DNA of 64,000 nucleotides from positions 806,001-870,000 of the forward strand of contig NZ_QWFZ01000003.1 of the NCBI RefSeq assembly GCF_003576315.1, in the 5' to 3' direction. Shown one piece after another: positions 16,353 through 25,816 of this stretch. Both the position numbers and the translations under genes were made by a program. The notes beneath the pieces are model-generated. The model was given only the letters and a program-made list of their open reading frames with translations, did not search any database and was not told the origin of the DNA. The number at the start of each line of letters is the position of its first letter. Within the stretch, counting starts at the first letter, position 1. This DNA comes from Henriciella mobilis. Its GTDB lineage: Bacteria > Pseudomonadota > Alphaproteobacteria > Caulobacterales > Hyphomonadaceae.

Positions 16353-17024
16353 TCAGGTTTCCTCTATCAGGCCCGGATAATTGTTCCGGACATTGCCGAC
16401 CTCAGGCCCGACTGGCCAGACATGCATGTCTTCAGACGGGAACGGCTCAAAAAGGTCCTCCACCTTGCGACTGTCGGTGTCGAGCCAGCGGTCAAAGTCC
16501 GACGGGTGCAGGATGACCGGCATCCGGCTGTGAATCCCGGCTGTTGCGTCGTTGGCTTGAGTCGTCAGGATGGTGAAGCTGTGCAGTTCAGACCCGTCGA
16601 TATGCGCGACGTCATATAGCCCGGCGAAGCAGAAATGACGCCGGTTGCGCAAGCCGATGGCAAACGGTGTCTTTGCGCCGGGCCGTCCGGTCCACTCATA
16701 ATAGCCGCTGGCCGGCACGAGGCAGCGATGGTGGCGGAACGCGCCGCGGAAGACCGGTTTCTCCGCAACCGTCTCGCATTTCGCATTGAAGGTGGTGAAG
16801 GATTTCTCCTTCAGCGGTTTCTTCCACCAGGAGGGCACCAGGCCCCACAGGGCAGGGGCCAGTTCGGCGGGGCCTTCACGGGTGAGCCGGATGATCGGCT
16901 GGTAGGAGCCTGGCGCGGCATTATAGGTGGCTTCGGGCGGGTCGGTTTCGTCCGGCGGAATGAGATTCAGCCAGGCCTGGAAGTCGGCCCAGGTCACGCC
17001 ATGCCTGAAGAATCGCCCGCACAT
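16353..17024 (-). CDS. SRAP family protein (SOS response-associated peptidase, HMCES/YedK type)
   Basis: The 223-residue protein begins MCGRFF. Cys2 is the catalytic nucleophile that crosslinks to abasic DNA after Met removal. The other SRAP residues are present: Asn in FTTFNAKCE, Glu in SGYYEWTG, His in GIHSRMPVIL. The known role is to shield abasic sites in single-stranded DNA and release itself by autoproteolysis-like reversal. No SOS box is visible upstream. The gene is divergent from the OmpA lipoprotein and fits the DNA-repair theme of the region. Confidence 0.95.
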   Translation of the reverse strand: MCGRFFRHGVTWADFQAWLNLIPPDETDPPEATYNAAPGSYQPIIRLTREGPAELAPALWGLVPSWWKKPLKEKSFTTFNAKCETVAEKPVFRGAFRHHRCLVPASGYYEWTGRPGAKTPFAIGLRNRRHFCFAGLYDVAHIDGSELHSFTILTTQANDATAGIHSRMPVILHPSDFDRWLDTDSRKVEDLFEPFPSEDMHVWPVGPEVGNVRNNYPGLIEET

Positions 17025-17065
17025 GAATTCTTTTTAAACGAGATGTTCATTCACGAAAACGTTGC

Positions 17066-17091
17066 GGAACGGTAAGAACGCCCAAGCGTTC
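17066..17091 (+). promoter_or_regulatory. Candidate EcfG-type stress promoter for the OmpA lipoprotein
   Basis: GGAAC (17066-17070), 16 bases, CGTT (17087-17090): the alphaproteobacterial general stress promoter consensus. An inverted repeat GAACGC-CCAA-GCGTTC (17076-17091) overlaps it. The ATG is 52 bases further on at 17142, with AAGGAG upstream. Confidence 0.65.
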
Positions 17092-17141
17092 AAAGGGGCA
17101 ACCTCTCCAGAATGCTGTGAGGATAAAGGAGATATCCCGAG

Positions 17142-17789
17142 ATGAAGACATTTATGATTGGTACCGTCGCCGCAGCCATGATGCTCACGGCCTGTGAAAC
17201 CGGCGGAATTTCCCAGCGCCAGGCTGTTGGCGCAGGCGCCGGCGCTATCGCCGGTGCGGGTCTTGGCACGCTGGCTGGCGGCGATGACCGCCGCAATGCC
17301 GCTATCGGTGCAGCCGTTGGCGCCATCGCTGGCGCGGCTGTCGGCACCTATATGGACAAGCAGGAGCGCGAGCTGCGCCAGCGGACCCAGAATACCGACA
17401 TCCAGGTCGAACGCCGCGGCGACCAGATCGCCCTGACCATGCCGTCCAGCGTCACGTTTTCGGTCGACAGTGCGCAGCTGAAGCCGGAATTCTACCAGCC
17501 GCTCAACGAAGTTGCAGGCACGCTGGTCAACTATCCGTCGACCGCCATCGACGTTGTGGGGCATGCCTCCGCTGACGGTCCGGATGACTACAACCAGCAG
17601 CTGTCGGAACGCCGCGCCTATTCGGTGGCCAACTACCTGCAGGCGCAAGGCGTGCAGCCGGTTCGTATCAATGCCTATGGCATGGGCGAAACCCAGCCGA
17701 TCGCCAGCAATGAAACGCAAGCCGGACGCGCGGCCAACCGCCGCGTCGAAATCCTGCTCAACCCGGTCACGCAGGACCAGGTGAGCTAG
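17142..17789 (+). CDS. OmpA family lipoprotein with glycine-zipper N-terminus
   Basis: The 215-residue lipoprotein has lipobox LTAC (Cys18). Residues 26-66 are a glycine-zipper-like stretch of small residues (GAGAGAIAGAG, GAAVGAIAGA). Residues 100-210 form an OmpA C-terminal domain: TFSVDSAQLKPEFYQPL, DVVGHASADGPDDYNQQLSERRA, and NRRVEILL with the Asp and Arg that bind diaminopimelate in peptidoglycan. It anchors the envelope to the cell wall. The EcfG-type promoter suggests that it is made under stress or stationary conditions. A strong terminator follows. Confidence 0.93.
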   Translation: MKTFMIGTVAAAMMLTACETGGISQRQAVGAGAGAIAGAGLGTLAGGDDRRNAAIGAAVGAIAGAAVGTYMDKQERELRQRTQNTDIQVERRGDQIALTMPSSVTFSVDSAQLKPEFYQPLNEVAGTLVNYPSTAIDVVGHASADGPDDYNQQLSERRAYSVANYLQAQGVQPVRINAYGMGETQPIASNETQAGRAANRRVEILLNPVTQDQVS

Positions 17790-17814
17790 GGCCGTCAGGT
17801 ACTGCTCAGAAAAG

Positions 17815-17847
17815 AGGCCGCGGAGCATGGCGCTTCGCGGCCTTTTC
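17815..17847 (+). terminator. Rho-independent terminator after the OmpA lipoprotein
   Basis: AGGCCGCG (17815-17822) pairs with CGCGGCCT (17836-17843) and is followed by TTTT. It lies between the OmpA gene and the convergent small gene. Confidence 0.8.
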
Positions 17848-17855
17848 CATTGGGC

Positions 17856-18224
17856 TCAGCCTTCGGTGACGCTCGTGACCTGATAGGTCAGCGGGTCGCC
17901 CTCATGGCCAGTGACCGTGAGATATTCGCCGACGGCGAACTTGTGATCACCAAGCCGGTAGGTGGGCTCATCCGGGCCTTCGCGGTCCTCATCATAGTGG
18001 AAGAACCAATGGCTGCCGCGATGGGTCAGCCAACCGTCTGCGCGCTCATCCGGGTCAGGGTCAAACCGGACCACCGTGGCTTTCTCGCGATCCTGTCTCC
18101 AGGCCTCGAGATCCAGTGTGCCGTCGGTTTTTAGCGGGGCGTTGAGGACATAACCACGTTCGGCGTCGCCATCGGGAAACCCGGGATTGCGAGCCAGGCG
18201 CAGGACGATCTTCTTGAATGCCAT
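17856..18224 (-). CDS. Conserved hypothetical protein, 122 residues
   Basis: I do not recognise a family. It starts MAFKKIVLRLARNPGFPDGD and is soluble, charged and rich in Asp, Glu and aromatic residues, with GWLTHRGSHWFFHYDEDREG and LGDHKFAVGEYLTV in the middle. No signal peptide or membrane segment. A weak AGGTTCTC-like site precedes it. Codon use looks like the rest of the window, so it is probably a real core gene. It is convergent with the OmpA gene across the shared terminator, and isolated from the fadJ operon by its own 197-base spacer. Confidence 0.7.
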   Translation of the reverse strand: MAFKKIVLRLARNPGFPDGDAERGYVLNAPLKTDGTLDLEAWRQDREKATVVRFDPDPDERADGWLTHRGSHWFFHYDEDREGPDEPTYRLGDHKFAVGEYLTVTGHEGDPLTYQVTSVTEG

Positions 18225-18372
18225 AAAGAGAACCTCTCATCTGATGGTGAGACTGTCCCCACTCTAATGGTTCGTGCCAATTGTGGCTATTACGTATTCG
18301 CGCGGACAGGGGGCGTTGTGACGCTGCGCCGGTCCCGACGCTGCGCCAGACGTTCAGACAAGCCGCTCAAAC

Positions 18373-18400
18373 AAAAAAGCCGGGGCGACAGCCCCGGCTT
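18373..18400 (-). terminator. Rho-independent terminator of the fadJ operon
   Basis: AGCCGGGGC (18378-18386), loop GACA, GCCCCGGCT (18391-18399). The A-run at 18373-18378 becomes the U-run for the minus-strand transcript, 22 bases past the fadJ stop. Within 18225-18372 I also see two 11-base direct copies of GACGCTGCGCC (18320, 18337). Confidence 0.85.
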
Positions 18401-18421
18401 TCCATGAGATTTTTGCAGATA

Positions 18422-20653
18422 TCAGGCGGCGACCTTGGCCTTCACGCCGCCCGGCGGGAAGCGGTCATAGAAGCCTTCGCCCTTGGCCGCCATATCCTTC
18501 AGGAGCTGGGGCACCTTGAAGCGCTCACCATACTTCTCTTCCATCCGGGTCGCTTCCTCGACGAAGGGCTTGATGCCCCAGATCAGGTCGACATAGGAGC
18601 AGCAGCCGCCCGTATAGGGCGCAAAGCCCCAGGCGAGGATGGAGCCGATGTCGGCATCGCGCGCATCGGTGATGACGCCTTCCTCGAAGCAGCGGGCCAC
18701 CTCGATCGCCTGACGGATCAGGAAGCGGTTCTTCAGGTGCTGCTTCAGCTCCGGCGGGCATTCGTCCACCGTCACTTCGAGACGGGAGTTGAGATCGGGC
18801 CAGAGCCGCTCCGGCTTGCCCTTCTCGTTATAGTCGTAGAAGCCCTTGCCCGCCTTGCGGCCAACCCGGCCCTGGTCCTCGACCAGCCAGCCGAGGAATT
18901 GGGTGCGATCATCCTTCTGGATGTCCACGCCCATGGCTTCGGCCGTGGCGCGTGTCACTTTCAGGGCGGTGTCGAGACCGACGGAGTCAGAGACTTCCAG
19001 CGGGCCCATCGGCATGCCGGACTGGCGCCCGACATTCTCGATGATGGCCGGCTTGATGCCTTCGGCCAGCATTTCCATGCCTTCGCGCGTATAGGTGCCG
19101 AAGCAGCGCGAGGTGTAGAAGCCGCGGCTGTCATTCACGGCGATCGGCGTCTTGCGGATGGCGAGGACATAGTCGATCGCCTTGGCGAGGGTCGCTTCAG
19201 AAGTCTTTTCGCCAGAGATGATCTCGACGAGGCCCATCCGCTCGACCGGCGAGAAGAAGTGGATGCCGATGAAGTTCTCGGGGCGCTTCGACGCCTTGGC
19301 GAGACCGGTGATCGGCAGGGTCGAGGTGTTGGAGCCGAAGACGGCATCCTCGCCCAGAACCTCTTCGGCCTGCTTGGTGATCTTGGCCTTCAGCTCTTCA
19401 TTCTCGAAGACGGCTTCGATGACCAGGTCGGCGCCTTTGACATCGTCGTAATTATCCGTCGTCGTGATCAGGTCGAGCAGCTTGTCACCCTTTTCCTTGG
19501 TCGACTTGCCGCGCGAGATGTCCTTCTCGACGAGACGGCGGGAGTAATCCTTGCCCTTCTCGGCGTTCTCCTTGGAGACGTCGACAAGCACGGTCGGGAT
19601 GCCGGCCTTGGCCTGGACATAGGCGATGCCTGCGCCCATCAGGCCGGCACCGATGACCGCGATCTTCTTGAACTCTGTCTTCGGATAGCCGTCAGGACGA
19701 TTGCCGCCCTTGGACAGGGCCTGCGTCGACAGGAAGAGCGAGCGGATCATCGCCTTGGCTTCCGGGCGAGACTGGGTGTTGATGAAGTAGCGCGTCTCGA
19801 TCCTGAGGCCCGCATCGATCGGCACCTGGATGCCTTCATAGACACAGGAGAGGATGTTCTTCTGGGCCGGGAAGTTGCCATAGGTCTTGGCGTGCAGCAT
19901 GGCGTTGGCCATGGTCATGACCTGGCCGGCACCCGGAGAGCGGTGCGGAACGCCGCCCGGGACCTTGTAGCCCTTCTCATCCCATGGCGCCTTCGCGTTC
20001 GGGTTTGCCTTGACCCAGGCCTTGGCGCGCTCGACGACGTCGGCGCCGGGAGCGAGTTCGTTGATCACTCCCATCGCCTTGCCCTTTTCGGCATCGAAGC
20101 TCTCGCCCTGAAGGATCAGGGGCAGGGCCGCCTGAACGCCGACAAGGCGCGGCAGGCGCTGCGTGCCGCCAGCCCCTGGCAGGAGCCCGATCTTCGCTTC
20201 CGGCAGGCCGAATTGTTGTTTCGGATTGTCGTTCGCGGCCACACGGTAGTGGCAGGCAAGCGCGACTTCGAGACCGCCGCCGAGGGCGAGGCCATTCAGG
20301 GCGCAGGCGACAGGTTTGCCGCAGGTCTCCAGTTCGCGAAGCGTCTTGTTCAGGGAGAAGCCCTGCTCGAAGCGGGCTTTCAGTTTCTCGTCCTCGGACA
20401 TGGAGCCGCCATCGGAAGCGCCGGCCCGGTTGCCCATCTCGCCAAGGTCTGCGCCAGCGCAGAAGCCGGACGGCTTGCCCGAAGAGATCACAAGGCCCTT
20501 GATCGCGTCATTGCTGGCGACCTCTTTCGAGATCGCGATGATATCTGCGACGGCCTGGCCGGTCAGCGTGTTCATGCTGCGGCCTGGCACATCGAACACG
20601 GCATGCGCGATGCCGTCGCCATCAATGTCGAATTTGAATGTTTCGAGTTTCAT
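18422..20653 (-). CDS. fadJ: Fatty-acid oxidation multifunctional protein (enoyl-CoA hydratase / 3-hydroxyacyl-CoA dehydrogenase)
   Basis: The 743-residue protein carries two beta-oxidation steps. The N-terminal crotonase domain (about 1-190) has the oxyanion region [21 protein letters not shown] and the Glu-containing [20 protein letters not shown]. The NAD-binding 3-hydroxyacyl-CoA dehydrogenase domain starts near residue 330 ([18 protein letters not shown]) and contains [13 protein letters not shown] with the catalytic His. The C-terminal 3HCDH domain closes the protein. It is the last gene of an operon with an acyl-CoA dehydrogenase and thiolase, so the full cycle is encoded together. Confidence 0.95.
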   Translation of the reverse strand: MKLETFKFDIDGDGIAHAVFDVPGRSMNTLTGQAVADIIAISKEVASNDAIKGLVISSGKPSGFCAGADLGEMGNRAGASDGGSMSEDEKLKARFEQGFSLNKTLRELETCGKPVACALNGLALGGGLEVALACHYRVAANDNPKQQFGLPEAKIGLLPGAGGTQRLPRLVGVQAALPLILQGESFDAEKGKAMGVINELAPGADVVERAKAWVKANPNAKAPWDEKGYKVPGGVPHRSPGAGQVMTMANAMLHAKTYGNFPAQKNILSCVYEGIQVPIDAGLRIETRYFINTQSRPEAKAMIRSLFLSTQALSKGGNRPDGYPKTEFKKIAVIGAGLMGAGIAYVQAKAGIPTVLVDVSKENAEKGKDYSRRLVEKDISRGKSTKEKGDKLLDLITTTDNYDDVKGADLVIEAVFENEELKAKITKQAEEVLGEDAVFGSNTSTLPITGLAKASKRPENFIGIHFFSPVERMGLVEIISGEKTSEATLAKAIDYVLAIRKTPIAVNDSRGFYTSRCFGTYTREGMEMLAEGIKPAIIENVGRQSGMPMGPLEVSDSVGLDTALKVTRATAEAMGVDIQKDDRTQFLGWLVEDQGRVGRKAGKGFYDYNEKGKPERLWPDLNSRLEVTVDECPPELKQHLKNRFLIRQAIEVARCFEEGVITDARDADIGSILAWGFAPYTGGCCSYVDLIWGIKPFVEEATRMEEKYGERFKVPQLLKDMAAKGEGFYDRFPPGGVKAKVAA

Positions 20654-20674
20654 TGTCTTTCGTCCTGTTGGAAG

Positions 20675-20884
20675 TCAGCCCGCATCAGGGCCGCCCTCAT
20701 CCGTCTTGTCTTCAGATTCAGTCTTCATCCGCGCCTCGCCGAAGACCGGCGAAAGCGCGAGGCCGATCGGGAGGCCGAGGCCGATAAAGGCCATGTTCCC
20801 GAGCGCAGCGCCGAACGCTGCGCCGAGAGCAATGCCGACGGCGATGCCGATCGGCAGGCCCCTCTCGAAGGCCTCGTCAGCCAT
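20675..20884 (-). CDS. Small glycine-rich membrane protein within the beta-oxidation operon
   Basis: A 69-residue protein with no recognised family. Residues 8-45 form a hydrophobic glycine/alanine-rich stretch ([19 protein letters not shown]) suitable for one or two membrane segments, followed by a short charged tail with many Asp and Glu. Its ATG shares a base with the thiolase stop (TGATG), which supports real, coupled translation. fadJ starts 22 bases further on. It could be a membrane anchor or a permease-like accessory for fatty acid entry, but that is speculation. Confidence 0.65.
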   Translation of the reverse strand: MADEAFERGLPIGIAVGIALGAAFGAALGNMAFIGLGLPIGLALSPVFGEARMKTESEDKTDEGGPDAG

Positions 20885-22089
20885 CAGACCCGCTCAATGA
20901 TCGTGGCGGTGCCCATGCCAGCGCCGACGCACAGCGTGACGAGCGCGGTTTCCTTGTCGGCGCGCTCCAGTTCGTCGACCATGGTGCCGAGCAGCATGCC
21001 GCCGGTCGCACCCAGCGGGTGACCGAAGGCGATGGCGCCGCCATTGACGTTCATCTTCTCGTGCGGAATGCCGAGCAGGTGCATCATGAGCATCGGCACG
21101 GAGGCGAACGCCTCGTTCAGCTCATAGAGGTCGATATCGCCGACATCCATGCCGGCCTTCTTCAGCGCTTTCAGGGACACAGCCGTCGGGCCGGTCAGCA
21201 TGATGGCCGGCTCGGAGCCGATCGAGGCCATCGCCTTGATGCGCGCCCGCGGCTTGAGGCCGAGCTTCTCGCCCATTTCCTTCGAGCCGAAGAGAACCGC
21301 CGAGGCGCCGTCCACGATACCCGACGAGTTGCCGGCATGGTGCACGTGGTCGATCTTTTCCAGCTCAGGATAGCGCTGCTTGATGACTTCATCGAAACCC
21401 ATGCCGCCCATGCCCGCGAAAGACGGGTTCAGGCCGGCCAGCGACTGCATGTCCGCATCCGGACGCATATGCTCGTCATGATCAAGGATGACGGCGCCCA
21501 TCTGGTCCTTCACCGGGACGATGGATTTGCTGAAACGGTTTTCCTTCCAGGCTTTCGCGGCGCGCTTCTGGCTCTCGATTGCATAGCCGTCGACATCGTC
21601 GCGCGAGAAACCCCACTTGGTCGCGATCGTGTCCGCGCCAACACCTTGCGGGGCGAAATAGGATTTGAGCGCGATCGACGGGTCGGAGGACCAGGCGCCG
21701 CCGGCTGCGCCCATCGGCACGCGCGACATGCTCTCGACACCGCCGCCAATCGCCATGTCAGCCTCGCCAGTCATGACCTTGGCCGCCGCCATGTTGCAGG
21801 CCTCAAGGCCTGAGGCACAGAAGCGGTCGATCTGCACGCCCGCGGTGGTTTCGGCATACTCGGCGTTCAGCACCGCGATCCGGGCGATATCGCCGCCCTG
21901 CTCGCCAACCGGCGACACGCAGCCGAGGACCACATCGTCGACATTCGAGGTGTCGAGTTCGTTGCGGTCGCGGATGGCTTGCAGCGCCTGGGTCGCCAGC
22001 GAAAGCGAGGTGATTTCGTGCAGAGAGCCGGAGCTCTTGCCCTTGCCACGCGGGGTGCGCACGGCGTCGTAAATATAGGCTTCAGTCAT
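20884..22089 (-). CDS. Acetyl-CoA acetyltransferase / 3-ketoacyl-CoA thiolase
   Basis: The 401-residue thiolase has the nucleophilic Cys91 in [13 protein letters not shown], a His in the [14 protein letters not shown] box, and the second Cys in [12 protein letters not shown] near residue 391. It cleaves ketoacyl-CoA with CoA, or condenses acetyl-CoA. Position between acyl-CoA dehydrogenase and fadJ suggests the cleavage direction for fatty or branched acids. AAAGGAG precedes the ATG, 46 bases from the acyl-CoA dehydrogenase stop. Confidence 0.93.
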   Translation of the reverse strand: MTEAYIYDAVRTPRGKGKSSGSLHEITSLSLATQALQAIRDRNELDTSNVDDVVLGCVSPVGEQGGDIARIAVLNAEYAETTAGVQIDRFCASGLEACNMAAAKVMTGEADMAIGGGVESMSRVPMGAAGGAWSSDPSIALKSYFAPQGVGADTIATKWGFSRDDVDGYAIESQKRAAKAWKENRFSKSIVPVKDQMGAVILDHDEHMRPDADMQSLAGLNPSFAGMGGMGFDEVIKQRYPELEKIDHVHHAGNSSGIVDGASAVLFGSKEMGEKLGLKPRARIKAMASIGSEPAIMLTGPTAVSLKALKKAGMDVGDIDLYELNEAFASVPMLMMHLLGIPHEKMNVNGGAIAFGHPLGATGGMLLGTMVDELERADKETALVTLCVGAGMGTATIIERV

Positions 22090-22134
22090 TTCAGGGGCTC
22101 CTTTCGGGGGGAATTTCGTGTCTGGCGAGTGACG

Positions 22135-23298
22135 CTACATCGTCCTTGCGATCAGCATTTTCATGACTTCATTCGCGCCGCCATAGATGCGCTGGACGCG
22201 GGCGTCGGCATACATCTGGCCGATCGGGTATTCGTCCATATAGCCATAGCCGCCATGCAGCTGCAGGCACTCGTCGATGATCTTGCACTGCAGGTCGCTG
22301 ATCCAGTATTTCGACATGGACGCGGTCGCTGCGTCCAGCTTGCCCTGGATGAGCAGCTCTGTGCAGTGGTCGGCGAAGACCTTCGCGATGGTTGCTTCGG
22401 TCTTGCATTCGGCGAGCTTGAACTGGGTGTTCTGGAAGTCCCAGATCGTGCCGCCAAAAGCCTTGCGCTGCTTGACGTATTCGACCGTTTCCTTGATGGC
22501 GCGCTCAATCATGCCGACGCCCTGGAGGCCGATCACGTGGCGCTCCTGCGGCAGTTTCTGCATCAGCTGAACGAAGCCCTGGCCTTCCTCGACGCCGAGA
22601 AGGTTCGATGTCGGCACGCGAACGTCATTGAAGAAAAGCTCTGACGTGTCGGCGGCCTTCTGGCCGATCTTTTCGAGATTGCGGCCGCGTTCGAAGCCTT
22701 CGACCTCGTCGGTCTCGACCACAATGAGCGAGATGCCCTTGGCGCCCTTGGTCGGATCGGTCTTGGCAACGGTGACGATCAGGTTTGCTGTCTGGCCGTT
22801 GGAAATGAAGGTCTTCTGGCCGTTGATGACGTAATGGTTGCCATCCTTCTTCGCGGTCGTCTTGACCGCCTGCAGGTCGGACCCGGTGCCGGGCTCGGTC
22901 ATCGCGATCGCGGCGATCAGCTCACCGGAGGCCAGCTTCGGCAGCCACTTTTTCTTCTGCTCTTCAGAGCCGAACGTTTCGATGTAAGGCGCGATGATGG
23001 CGTTGTGCAGCGTGATGCCGAAGCCGTCGATGCCCTGCCATTGCTGCTGTTCGATGATGACGGCCTCATGGCGGAAATCGCCGCCAGCGCCGCCATACTC
23101 GTCGGACACTGATGCGCAGAGGAGGCCGGCTTCACCCGCCTTCTTCCACATCTCGCGCGGGACGTAGCCCTGCTTGCGCCAGTCCTCGACATGCGGCTTG
23201 CATTCGCGCTCGAAAAACTGACCGACAGCGTCGGAAAAGATCGAGATTTCCTCGTCCTGGCGCCATTTTGCTGGTGGTACATCGAGCACATTTTGCAT
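22135..23298 (-). CDS. Acyl-CoA dehydrogenase (first gene of the thiolase-fadJ operon)
   Basis: The 387-residue FAD enzyme forms the trans-2 double bond in acyl-CoA. Signatures: AAIAMTEPGTGSDLQ with the FAD/substrate region, VINGQKTFISNGQ, and the C-terminal RIYGGANEVMKMLIAR. The catalytic Glu is not obvious at position 367 and may lie elsewhere in the C-terminal domain. GGGAGA precedes the ATG. A LiuR-like operator lies 40 bases upstream, so the operon probably responds to branched or straight acyl-CoA. Confidence 0.92.
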   Translation of the reverse strand: MQNVLDVPPAKWRQDEEISIFSDAVGQFFERECKPHVEDWRKQGYVPREMWKKAGEAGLLCASVSDEYGGAGGDFRHEAVIIEQQQWQGIDGFGITLHNAIIAPYIETFGSEEQKKKWLPKLASGELIAAIAMTEPGTGSDLQAVKTTAKKDGNHYVINGQKTFISNGQTANLIVTVAKTDPTKGAKGISLIVVETDEVEGFERGRNLEKIGQKAADTSELFFNDVRVPTSNLLGVEEGQGFVQLMQKLPQERHVIGLQGVGMIERAIKETVEYVKQRKAFGGTIWDFQNTQFKLAECKTEATIAKVFADHCTELLIQGKLDAATASMSKYWISDLQCKIIDECLQLHGGYGYMDEYPIGQMYADARVQRIYGGANEVMKMLIARTM

Positions 23299-23337
23299 CT
23301 GGTCATCTCCCTGATCGCGATCGGCGACAAGTTGTCG

Positions 23338-23353
23338 TTTACGTTCACGTCAA
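23338..23353 (-). promoter_or_regulatory. Candidate LiuR-like MerR operator before the acyl-CoA dehydrogenase operon
   Basis: On the minus strand TTGACGTGAACGTAAA, matching TTGACGTnnnCGTAAA as at merR and the flavin monooxygenase. It overlaps a TTGACG -35 element, though the corresponding -10 is weak (CTTGTC). The intergenic block 23299-23456 also has a 7-bp GGGCGGC/GCCGCCC hairpin (23418-23442) after the upstream dehydrogenase gene. Confidence 0.55.
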
Positions 23354-23456
23354 CATATAAAGCCCACGCTTCTGTGGCGCGAGTCCTCACGCAACGTCAT
23401 GTTGCAGTGTGTCAGATGGGCGGCAGGCCGGGCCCGCCGCCCAACAACCATTCCGG

Positions 23457-25238
23457 TTAGAACCGCTCGGCGTCGAGCGCCATGAGCGGGTCCGCGCCGG
23501 TCTTGAGCTTGGCAAGATGGGCTGCCGTTTCCGGCAGGATCCGGCTGATATAGTAGCGCCCGGTGACCAGCTTGTCGTCATAATACGGGTCCGAGCCGCG
23601 CTTTTCCACCGCCGTCTTGGCCATCTTCGCCCACATATAGGCGAGCGCCGTCAGGCCGAAGAGGTGGAGATAGTCGGTCGAAGCGGCGCCGGCATTGTTG
23701 AAGTTGCTCATGCCGTTCTGCATCAGCCAGGTCGTGCCATCCTGCAGCTTGGCCTTCGCATCCTTCAGCCCCTCGATGAACGGCGCGAGGTCTTCATTGT
23801 CTTCATTGGCGCCGATGAAATCGTCAATCTCGGCGAAGAAGGTGAAGACGGCCCGCCCGCCATTGGCGGCCAGCTTGCGGCCGACCAGGTCGAGCGCCTG
23901 GATGCCGTTCGTGCCTTCATAGATGAGGGTAATGCGCACATCGCGGACGAATTGCTCCATGCCCCATTCGCGCGTGAAGCCAGAGCCGCCGTGCAGCTGC
24001 AGGGCATCATTGCAGGCTTTCAGGCCGCGATCGGTCAGGAAGGCTTTCACCACAGGCGTCATCAGCGCCATGTAGTCGCCCGCCTTCTCGCGGACTTTTT
24101 CGTCCGGGGACTGGTGCAGCAGGTCGCCATGCAGCGCCGTCCAGTAGGTGAACAGGCGGGCGCCTTCGATGAAGGCCTTGCAGTCCAGCAGCATGCGGCG
24201 GACGTCCGGGTGCACGATGATCGGATCGGCAGGCTTGTCGGGTGCCTTCGGGCCGGTCAGCGAGCGGCTCTGCAGGCGGTCATTCGCGAAGTCTACCGCG
24301 TTCTGGTAGGCGACTTCCGCCTGCGCCAGGCCCTGCAGGCCGACGCCCAGGCGCGCCTCGTTCATCATGATGAACATGGTGCGCATGCCCTTGTGCTCTT
24401 CACCGACCAGCCAGCCAGTCGCTTCGTCATAGTTCATGACGCAGGTGGCATTGCCGTGAATGCCCATCTTTTCCTCAAGCCCGCCGCAGGACACGGCATT
24501 GCGCTCACCCAGTGAGCCGTCGTCATTGACGATGTATTTCGGCACGACGAAGAGCGAGATGCCCTTGATGCCTTCCGGCGCGCCCTCGATCCGGGCCAGG
24601 ACGAGGTGAATGATATTGTCGGTCAGGTCCTGTTCGCCGCCGGAAATCCAGATCTTCTGGCCAGTAATCTTGTAGGAGCCGTCGGATTGCGGAACGGCCT
24701 TGGTCTTGATGAGGCCAAGATCGGTGCCGCACTGGGGCTCGGTCAGGTTCATCGTGCCGGCCCATTCGCCAGAGGCCATTTTCGGACCGTACTTGGCTTT
24801 CTGCTCATCGGACCCGCCGGCCATCAGGGCTTCATAGGCGCCCGATGTCAGACCCGGGTACATGCCGAACGCCATGTTTGCGGACGACACCATTTCGCTG
24901 AGGGCGATTGCCAGGAGGCGCGGCAGGCCTTGCCCGCCATGCTCCAGCGACTTCGAGAGCAGCGGCCAGCCATTCTCGACGAACTGCTTGTAGGCGTCCG
25001 GAAAGCCGTCCGGCGTTTTCACCGAAGCGTCGTCATTGCGCACGCAGCCCTGCTGGTCGCCGACGCTGTTCAGCGGGAAAAGCACTTCCTTGGCGAACTT
25101 GCCGCCTTCTTCGAGGATCTGGTCGATGATATCGGGCGTCGCCTCGGAGAAGCCTTCGAGGTTCGAGTAGTTTTGCAGCGACAGCACATCATGGAAGATG
25201 AACTGCATATCGCGCACAGGCGCATCATATCGCGGCAT
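23457..25238 (-). CDS. Large acyl-CoA dehydrogenase with C-terminal domain (FadE/DmdC-like, about 593 residues)
   Basis: At 593 residues this is the long acyl-CoA dehydrogenase type with an extra C-terminal domain, like the DmdC and long-chain FadE groups. The core is intact: MNLTEPQCGTDLGLIKTKA, ITGQKIWISGGEQDLTDNI, and ALQLHGGSGFTREWGMEQ with the C-terminal RITLIYEGTNGIQALDLVGRK. N-terminus MPRYDAPVRDMQFIFHDVL is characteristic of this group. It is the gene after merR on the same strand and probably handles a different chain length from its 387-residue neighbour. Confidence 0.92.
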   Translation of the reverse strand: MPRYDAPVRDMQFIFHDVLSLQNYSNLEGFSEATPDIIDQILEEGGKFAKEVLFPLNSVGDQQGCVRNDDASVKTPDGFPDAYKQFVENGWPLLSKSLEHGGQGLPRLLAIALSEMVSSANMAFGMYPGLTSGAYEALMAGGSDEQKAKYGPKMASGEWAGTMNLTEPQCGTDLGLIKTKAVPQSDGSYKITGQKIWISGGEQDLTDNIIHLVLARIEGAPEGIKGISLFVVPKYIVNDDGSLGERNAVSCGGLEEKMGIHGNATCVMNYDEATGWLVGEEHKGMRTMFIMMNEARLGVGLQGLAQAEVAYQNAVDFANDRLQSRSLTGPKAPDKPADPIIVHPDVRRMLLDCKAFIEGARLFTYWTALHGDLLHQSPDEKVREKAGDYMALMTPVVKAFLTDRGLKACNDALQLHGGSGFTREWGMEQFVRDVRITLIYEGTNGIQALDLVGRKLAANGGRAVFTFFAEIDDFIGANEDNEDLAPFIEGLKDAKAKLQDGTTWLMQNGMSNFNNAGAASTDYLHLFGLTALAYMWAKMAKTAVEKRGSDPYYDDKLVTGRYYISRILPETAAHLAKLKTGADPLMALDAERF

Positions 25239-25263
25239 GGAATATCCCCTGAAATAGCATTTG

Positions 25264-25313
25264 GCGGCGCTTCACTAACAGGTGAAACGCCGCACTGTCA
25301 GCCCCGACGGGGC
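25264..25313 (-). terminator. Paired hairpins between merR and the large acyl-CoA dehydrogenase
   Basis: GCCCC/GGGGC (25301-25313) and, further on, GCGGCGCTTCAC (25264-25275) against GTGAAACGCCGC (25282-25293), 12 bp with one mismatch. They lie between the merR stop and the dehydrogenase start and may weaken read-through. No U-run. Confidence 0.4.
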
Positions 25314-25331
25314 ATGAATAATTGAGTGGGC

Positions 25332-25808
25332 TCAGGCTTCGTCGAGCTGCTTGCGGGCGACCGCATCATAGGCAGCGACATTCTCGGCATCATCGGAAGT
25401 TGGCCCGACATTGGACAGGTCCTGCTCAAGCCATTCGATGCCCTTGCGAAGCTCTACAAGGGCGACCTCGATATCTTCGCGCTGGTCCTCGAACTCCTGG
25501 ACCTGCTTGCGGAATTTCTCGAGCGTCTTGCGCTTCTGGGCGCGCTGATTGTCGCCCAGGCCGTAAAGGTCGAGGATTTCGCGGATGTCGGCAAGTGGCA
25601 GGCCGAGACGCTTCATTCTCACGATGATCGTGACGCGGGCGCGATCGCGATGAGAGTAGACGCGGGTCATGCCATCCCGTGCGGGGTGCAGCATGTCCTT
25701 GTCTTCATAGAAGCGGAGGGCGCGAGGCGTGATGCCGAATTCGCGGGCGAGTTCCGAGATCGTGTAGGTGCGGCTCTCGGCGATGGAAAGGGAAGCTGTA
25801 TCTGGCAT
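25332..25808 (-). CDS. MerR family regulator of acyl-CoA degradation (LiuR-like)
   Basis: The 158-residue protein has the MerR helix-turn-helix (YTISELAREFGITPRALRFYEDKDML, quoted in part; residues 15-40) then SHRDRARVTIIVRMKRLGLP, and a C-terminal coiled coil (about 90-135: AQKRKTLEKFRKQVQEFEDQ) for dimerisation. It lacks the metal-binding Cys pattern of MerR metal sensors and resembles LiuR, which controls leucine/branched-chain degradation. It lies beside the acyl-CoA dehydrogenases and has its own operator over its promoter, so it probably autoregulates. Its transcript is predicted to be nearly leaderless. Confidence 0.88.
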   Translation of the reverse strand: MPDTASLSIAESRTYTISELAREFGITPRALRFYEDKDMLHPARDGMTRVYSHRDRARVTIIVRMKRLGLPLADIREILDLYGLGDNQRAQKRKTLEKFRKQVQEFEDQREDIEVALVELRKGIEWLEQDLSNVGPTSDDAENVAAYDAVARKQLDEA

Positions 25809-25816
25809 GATTGCGA

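Noticed and set aside
17025-17141. SOS (LexA) box for the SRAP gene, from repeated GTTC/GAAC units.
   Set aside because: Spacing is not seven bases in any pair. The same bases make a better EcfG promoter plus palindrome.
18320-18347. Two 11-base direct repeats before the fadJ terminator.
   Set aside because: Short, only two copies, no matching feature nearby. Likely chance.
18281-21022. A 913-residue plus-strand open frame.
   Set aside because: It is antisense to fadJ, the small membrane protein and thiolase, which are clear homologues. The frame is open only because of high GC codon structure.
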